Assembly (NCBI GenBank): GCA_016293155.1
Contig: JAEDEU010000075.1
Location: forward strand, 1 to 7,199
DNA: 7,199 nucleotides
Source: Clostridiaceae bacterium
GTDB lineage: Bacteria > Bacillota > Clostridia > Oscillospirales > Butyricicoccaceae
Direction: 5' to 3'
Program-made: the position numbers and the translations under genes
Shown: piece after piece, positions 5,667 to 7,199 of the stretch
How positions within the stretch are numbered: position 1 is the first letter of the stretch
How the letters are laid out: each line of letters begins with the position of its first letter
The notes under the pieces: generated by a model
Databases searched by the model: none
Told to the model about the DNA's origin: nothing
What the model saw: only the letters and a program-made list of their open reading frames with translations

Positions 5667-5695
5667 TTGACTTCTTTTTTGCCGGAGCATATAAT
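5667..5695 (+). promoter_or_regulatory. strong SigA promoter of the 38-aa gene
   Basis: TTGACT (5667-5672), 17 bp and TATAAT (5690-5695) match the consensus at 11 of 12 positions, and the upstream 40 bp are rich in A- and T-tracts (5634-5660) like an UP element. The start should be near 5702, giving a leader of about 30 nt. Confidence 0.9.
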
Positions 5696-5731
5696 ATGGT
5701 TAATCTATGTACGCAGAAAGGAAGTGATAGC

Positions 5732-5848
5732 ATGAGTCCATGGGTCATTCCTCAGATCAGAAACTACCCGAACACACCCACCAAGCCGGACATTGATGAT
5801 CTCATCTACGGCGAGGAGAAGGTCGAACCCCGACATTCCGAGAAGTAA
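5732..5848 (+). CDS. unrecognised 38-residue small protein
   Basis: A 38-codon ORF reads MSPWVIPQIRNYPNTPTKPD followed by IDDLIYGEEKVEPRHSEK and a TAA stop. I do not recognise it. It is supported by context: a near-perfect SigA promoter, AAAGGAAGTGA (5718-5728) as ribosome binding site directly before the ATG, and a strong terminator 66 nt after the stop, so it forms a monocistronic unit of about 250 nt. The peptide is Pro-rich (6 Pro), with a hydrophobic N-terminal MSPWVIPQI, an acidic middle DIDDLIYGEEK and a charged tail. It has no membrane helix, signal peptide or Cys pair, so it is probably cytoplasmic. The RNA could alternatively be the functional product, but the codon reading from an ideal start site favours a protein. 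Confidence 0.68.
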   Translation: MSPWVIPQIRNYPNTPTKPDIDDLIYGEEKVEPRHSEK

Positions 5849-5913
5849 CCACCTCCACCGTATGAAAAGGATCTTTCCAATGCAGCCATTCAATCAATTC
5901 ATTATCCATCCCC

Positions 5914-5955
5914 AAGAGATTTTCCACCGCTGAAGCATGGAAAATCTCTTTTTTT
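5914..5955 (+). terminator. rho-independent terminator of the small-protein gene
   Basis: AAGAGATTTTCCA (5914-5926) pairs perfectly with TGGAAAATCTCTT (5938-5950) around an 11-nt loop, with the T-run continuing to 5955. It ends the transcript begun at about 5702. Confidence 0.93.
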
Positions 5956-6013
5956 ATTGTCAGCCCGCCTCCCTGTTCCATTACAGAATGTAAAGTCCAT
6001 TCGCACGCGATCC

Positions 6014-6090
6014 TCATCCACAGTATCAACAGCACGGAATAATCCCCATGCCACGCGGTGTTTTCCACATTATCAACAGAGTTTTCCACA
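6014..6090 (+). repeat. cluster of DnaA-box-like 9-mers in non-coding DNA
   Basis: Five close relatives of the DnaA box TTATCCACA lie on one strand: TCATCCACA (6014-6022), GTATCAACA (6023-6031), TTTTCCACA (6061-6069), TTATCAACA (6070-6078) and TTTTCCACA (6082-6090). Four match at 8 of 9 positions and one at 7 of 9; none is perfect. They form two abutting pairs plus a single copy, and the pairs share a 16-bp direct repeat (6017-6032 and 6064-6079, 15 of 16 identical) 47 bp apart. The flanking genes are not dnaA or dnaN, so this is not a typical chromosomal origin. The rest of 5956-6166 holds no gene I can support. Confidence 0.55.
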
Positions 6091-6166
6091 TCATCTGCGG
6101 AAAACTGAAAAATACAGACGGTATTTTCCGTTCCAATTCGACGAAGCGCAGCAGACAATCCTCCCC

Positions 6167-6195
6167 TTGCATGTCTGTAACAAATCTGCTACACT
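6167..6195 (+). promoter_or_regulatory. SigA promoter of the DUF4259 gene
   Basis: TTGCAT (6167-6172), a 17-bp spacer and TACACT (6190-6195) lie 47 bp before the start codon. Both hexamers deviate from consensus at two positions, so a moderate, regulatable promoter is expected. The spacer and the start region are occupied by a direct repeat. Confidence 0.75.
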
Positions 6196-6208
6196 GTCTG
6201 TAACAAAT
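6172..6208 (+). repeat. perfect 14-bp direct repeat over the DUF4259 promoter (candidate operator)
   Basis: TGTCTGTAACAAAT occurs at 6172-6185 and again at 6195-6208, identical and 23 bp apart, about two helical turns. The first copy fills most of the spacer from the last base of the -35, and the second runs from the last base of the -10 through the start site. A protein bound here would block RNA polymerase. A related inverted motif, TTACAGA, occurs at 5981-5987. The cognate regulator is unknown. Confidence 0.65.
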
Positions 6209-6242
6209 TCAAACTACGATTTCGGGAAAGGAACTACCTGTC

Positions 6243-6665
6243 ATGGGATGCTGGGGTTATCAAATATTATGCGATGACATCGCGCTGGATGCACTCGCCG
6301 ATCTGTTGGAAAGCGATGTGCCCGAGCAGGCGATCTCAGACTTTTTAGACGGCATGATCGAGGAGCCGGAGGAATATGATGCAGAGCAGTACGCCTTGGT
6401 CGCCGCCGCCGCAGTGGATGCCTCGCTTCACGGCATGGAGCTTGCCTTCTGGGATGAGGACGAGGAAAACGAGGATCTCGCCACCCTGCGCGAGCTGCTG
6501 GACGGACTGGAGCTGTCCGACCTGCGCGGCAAGGCGGCCGAGGCGCTCCGGCTGATTCTTTCGGAGCATTCCGAGCTGCGTCAGCTCTGGGAGGAAAACG
6601 CGGACGAGTATCCGGCATGGCAAAAAAATATCACCGATCTATACAGCCGTCTGACAGAAGCGTAA
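6243..6665 (+). CDS. DUF4259 domain-containing protein
   Basis: This 140-residue acidic protein starts MGCWGYQILCDDIALDALAD, the characteristic N-terminus (MGxWG...DD/ND...ALD) of the DUF4259 family, whose function is unknown. Most of the rest is predicted helical: LLESDVPEQAISDFLDGMIE (21-40), YALVAAAAVDASLHGMEL (50-67), an acidic linker DEDEENEDLATLRELLDGLE (71-90) and a C-terminal helix ending in NITDLYSRLTEA. It has no signal peptide or membrane segment. The length is usual for the family. The ATG at 6243 follows AAAGGA (6227-6232), with somewhat long spacing. It is monocistronic, with its own promoter bearing a direct-repeat operator candidate and its own terminator. Homologues are scattered in bacteria, sometimes near immunity or toxin genes, but nothing here shows such a role. 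Confidence 0.88.
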   Translation: MGCWGYQILCDDIALDALADLLESDVPEQAISDFLDGMIEEPEEYDAEQYALVAAAAVDASLHGMELAFWDEDEENEDLATLRELLDGLELSDLRGKAAEALRLILSEHSELRQLWEENADEYPAWQKNITDLYSRLTEA

Positions 6666-6678
6666 AATGAGCAGAAGC

Positions 6679-6710
6679 AAAGCCCCCGTTCCGCCGGAAC
6701 GAGGGCTTTT
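6679..6710 (+). terminator. terminator between DUF4259 gene and thiolase, probably bidirectional
   Basis: AAAGCCCCCGTTCC (6679-6692) pairs with GGAACGAGGGCTTT (6696-6709) around a 3-nt GCC loop, with one C-A mismatch. The T4 after it serves the plus-strand gene; the complementary AAA arm and upstream pattern could also end the convergent thiolase transcript, although less well. Confidence 0.85.
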
Positions 6711-6734
6711 ATTGAATACAGAAAAATTATTTTA

Positions 6735-7199
6735 TCAATCGTCTACGCCCAGAATGAATGCGTAGTTGGAGGTCGCGGTACCGCCCATGTTGAGCATCAG
6801 ACCGTTCTTCGGATTGCCTGCAACCTGGCACTTGCCTGCGGTGCCGGTCAGCTGCTTATACAGATCCAGGCACATACGGATACCGGTTGCCGCGTGCGGA
6901 TGTCCGCATCCGATCAGACCGCCGGATGCATTGATAACCTGCTTGTTGTCGAATTCCAGACCGCCGTTCTGGATGAACTTATATTCCTCACCCGGCTTGG
7001 TCAGACCGACACAGGAGAGCTCTACCAGCTCTGCAACCGTGTAATAGTCATACAGCTCAAACACATCAATGTCCTCAACGGTCAGACCTGCGGTGCGGTA
7101 TGCGTCCTGAATGACCTGACGGGTCCACGGCAGGAGGTACTCATTGTGCTTGCTCTCCTCCAGCTTTGCATCCATGGTCATCGGTGCAACGCGGGAGCC
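6735..7199 (-). CDS. thiolase / SCP-x-like acyltransferase, C-terminal part (5' end off window)
   Basis: The reading frame is open at the right edge (GSRVAP precedes the internal Met at 7181) and ends at a TGA at 6735, giving 154 C-terminal residues of a protein normally about 390-400 long. It matches the second half of thiolases of the SCP-x/lipid-transfer subgroup: VEDIDVFELYDYYTVAELVE (41-60), VINASGGLIGCGHPHAATGI (88-107) with the GHP histidine that takes part in catalysis, and LNMGGTATSNYAFIL (136-150). These enzymes condense or cleave acyl-CoA thioesters or, in some subgroups, act as partners of DUF35 proteins. The usual HDCF/HDAF motif is YDYY here and the C-terminal CxGG cysteine position is Asn-Met-Gly-Gly, so the chemistry may differ from a classical degradative thiolase. 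Substrate cannot be told from this fragment. It is convergent with the DUF4259 gene. Confidence 0.9.
   Translation of the reverse strand, partial: GSRVAPMTMDAKLEESKHNEYLLPWTRQVIQDAYRTAGLTVEDIDVFELYDYYTVAELVELSCVGLTKPGEEYKFIQNGGLEFDNKQVINASGGLIGCGHPHAATGIRMCLDLYKQLTGTAGKCQVAGNPKNGLMLNMGGTATSNYAFILGVDD

Noticed and set aside
5707..5727. Six-codon upstream frame (ATG at 5707, TGA ending 5727) overlapping the ribosome binding site of the 38-aa gene
   Set aside because: It begins only about five bases after the predicted transcript start and has no ribosome binding site of its own, so chance is the simpler explanation.
5896..5912. ATTCA-like short repeats around 5888-5905 after the 38-aa gene
   Set aside because: The units are only five bases long in AT-rich DNA, with no consistent spacing, so they are not distinguishable from chance.
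5802..6158. 118-codon minus-strand frame across the terminator and DnaA-box-like region
   Set aside because: It reads through a strong hairpin and short repeats, has no ribosome binding site and no family resemblance.
5956..6242. Possibility that the DnaA-box-like region is the chromosomal origin
   Set aside because: No dnaA, dnaN, rpmH or parAB gene is adjacent, no box is a perfect TTATCCACA, and there is no long AT-rich unwinding region next to the boxes.
1..7199. CRISPR array, insertion sequence, tRNA or phage integration signs
   Set aside because: I found no regularly spaced repeats, transposase, terminal inverted repeats, tRNA cloverleaf or CCA-ended gene on either strand; the repeats seen are limited to the 5.9-6.2 kb intergenic region.

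Overview
The window looks like chromosomal DNA from a fairly GC-rich, endospore-forming member of the Clostridia. It carries the spore sigma factors SigG and SigE and the SigE-processing protease SpoIIGA, next to Firmicutes housekeeping genes with strong Shine-Dalgarno sequences and SigA promoters. Base composition and gene neighbourhood suggest the Oscillospiraceae/Butyricicoccaceae side of the class, but this is inference and the genus cannot be named from the sequence alone.

Layout. (1) Bases 1-2598 are a sporulation locus: sigG on the minus strand (last few codons cut off by the window edge), divergent from spoIIGA-sigE, which overlap by 4 bp and end in a strong terminator. The usual tandem spoIIGA-sigE-sigG order is therefore broken, and the 222-bp gap holds a candidate SigF promoter for sigG and a SigA promoter for spoIIGA with a 21-bp spacer like the Spo0A-activated spoIIG promoter of Bacillus subtilis. 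(2) Bases 2606-4087 are the translation operon infC-rpmI-rplT on the minus strand, with a perfect-consensus promoter, a roughly 150-nt leader containing a terminator-type attenuator and an alternative pairing, and a probable AUU start for infC. (3) Bases 4211-4556 hold a small acidic DUF1292 (YrzB-type) gene with its own promoter. (4) Bases about 4598-4811 hold a long-hairpin RNA, best read as 6S RNA (ssrS), and a tandem terminator, followed by tcdA (yrvM); in B. subtilis a 6S RNA gene also lies just upstream of yrvM. (5) Bases 5667-5955 are a compact transcription unit (near-perfect SigA promoter, good ribosome binding site, a 38-codon ORF, strong terminator) for a small protein I do not recognise. 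(6) Bases 5956-6242 are non-coding, with five DnaA-box-like 9-mers and then a SigA promoter interleaved with a perfect 14-bp direct repeat, a likely operator for the next gene. (7) Bases 6243-6709 are a DUF4259 gene with a terminator. (8) Bases 6735-7199 are the C-terminal part of a thiolase/SCP-x-like gene on the minus strand, running off the window.

How the parts work together. SpoIIGA cleaves the pro-sequence from SigE in the mother cell after a forespore signal, and SigG takes over forespore transcription later. InfC, L35 and L20 are co-expressed and probably feedback-controlled by L20. 6S RNA, if correctly identified, inhibits SigA RNA polymerase. The most novel-looking parts are the 38-aa gene and the adjacent DnaA-box-like/direct-repeat intergenic region.
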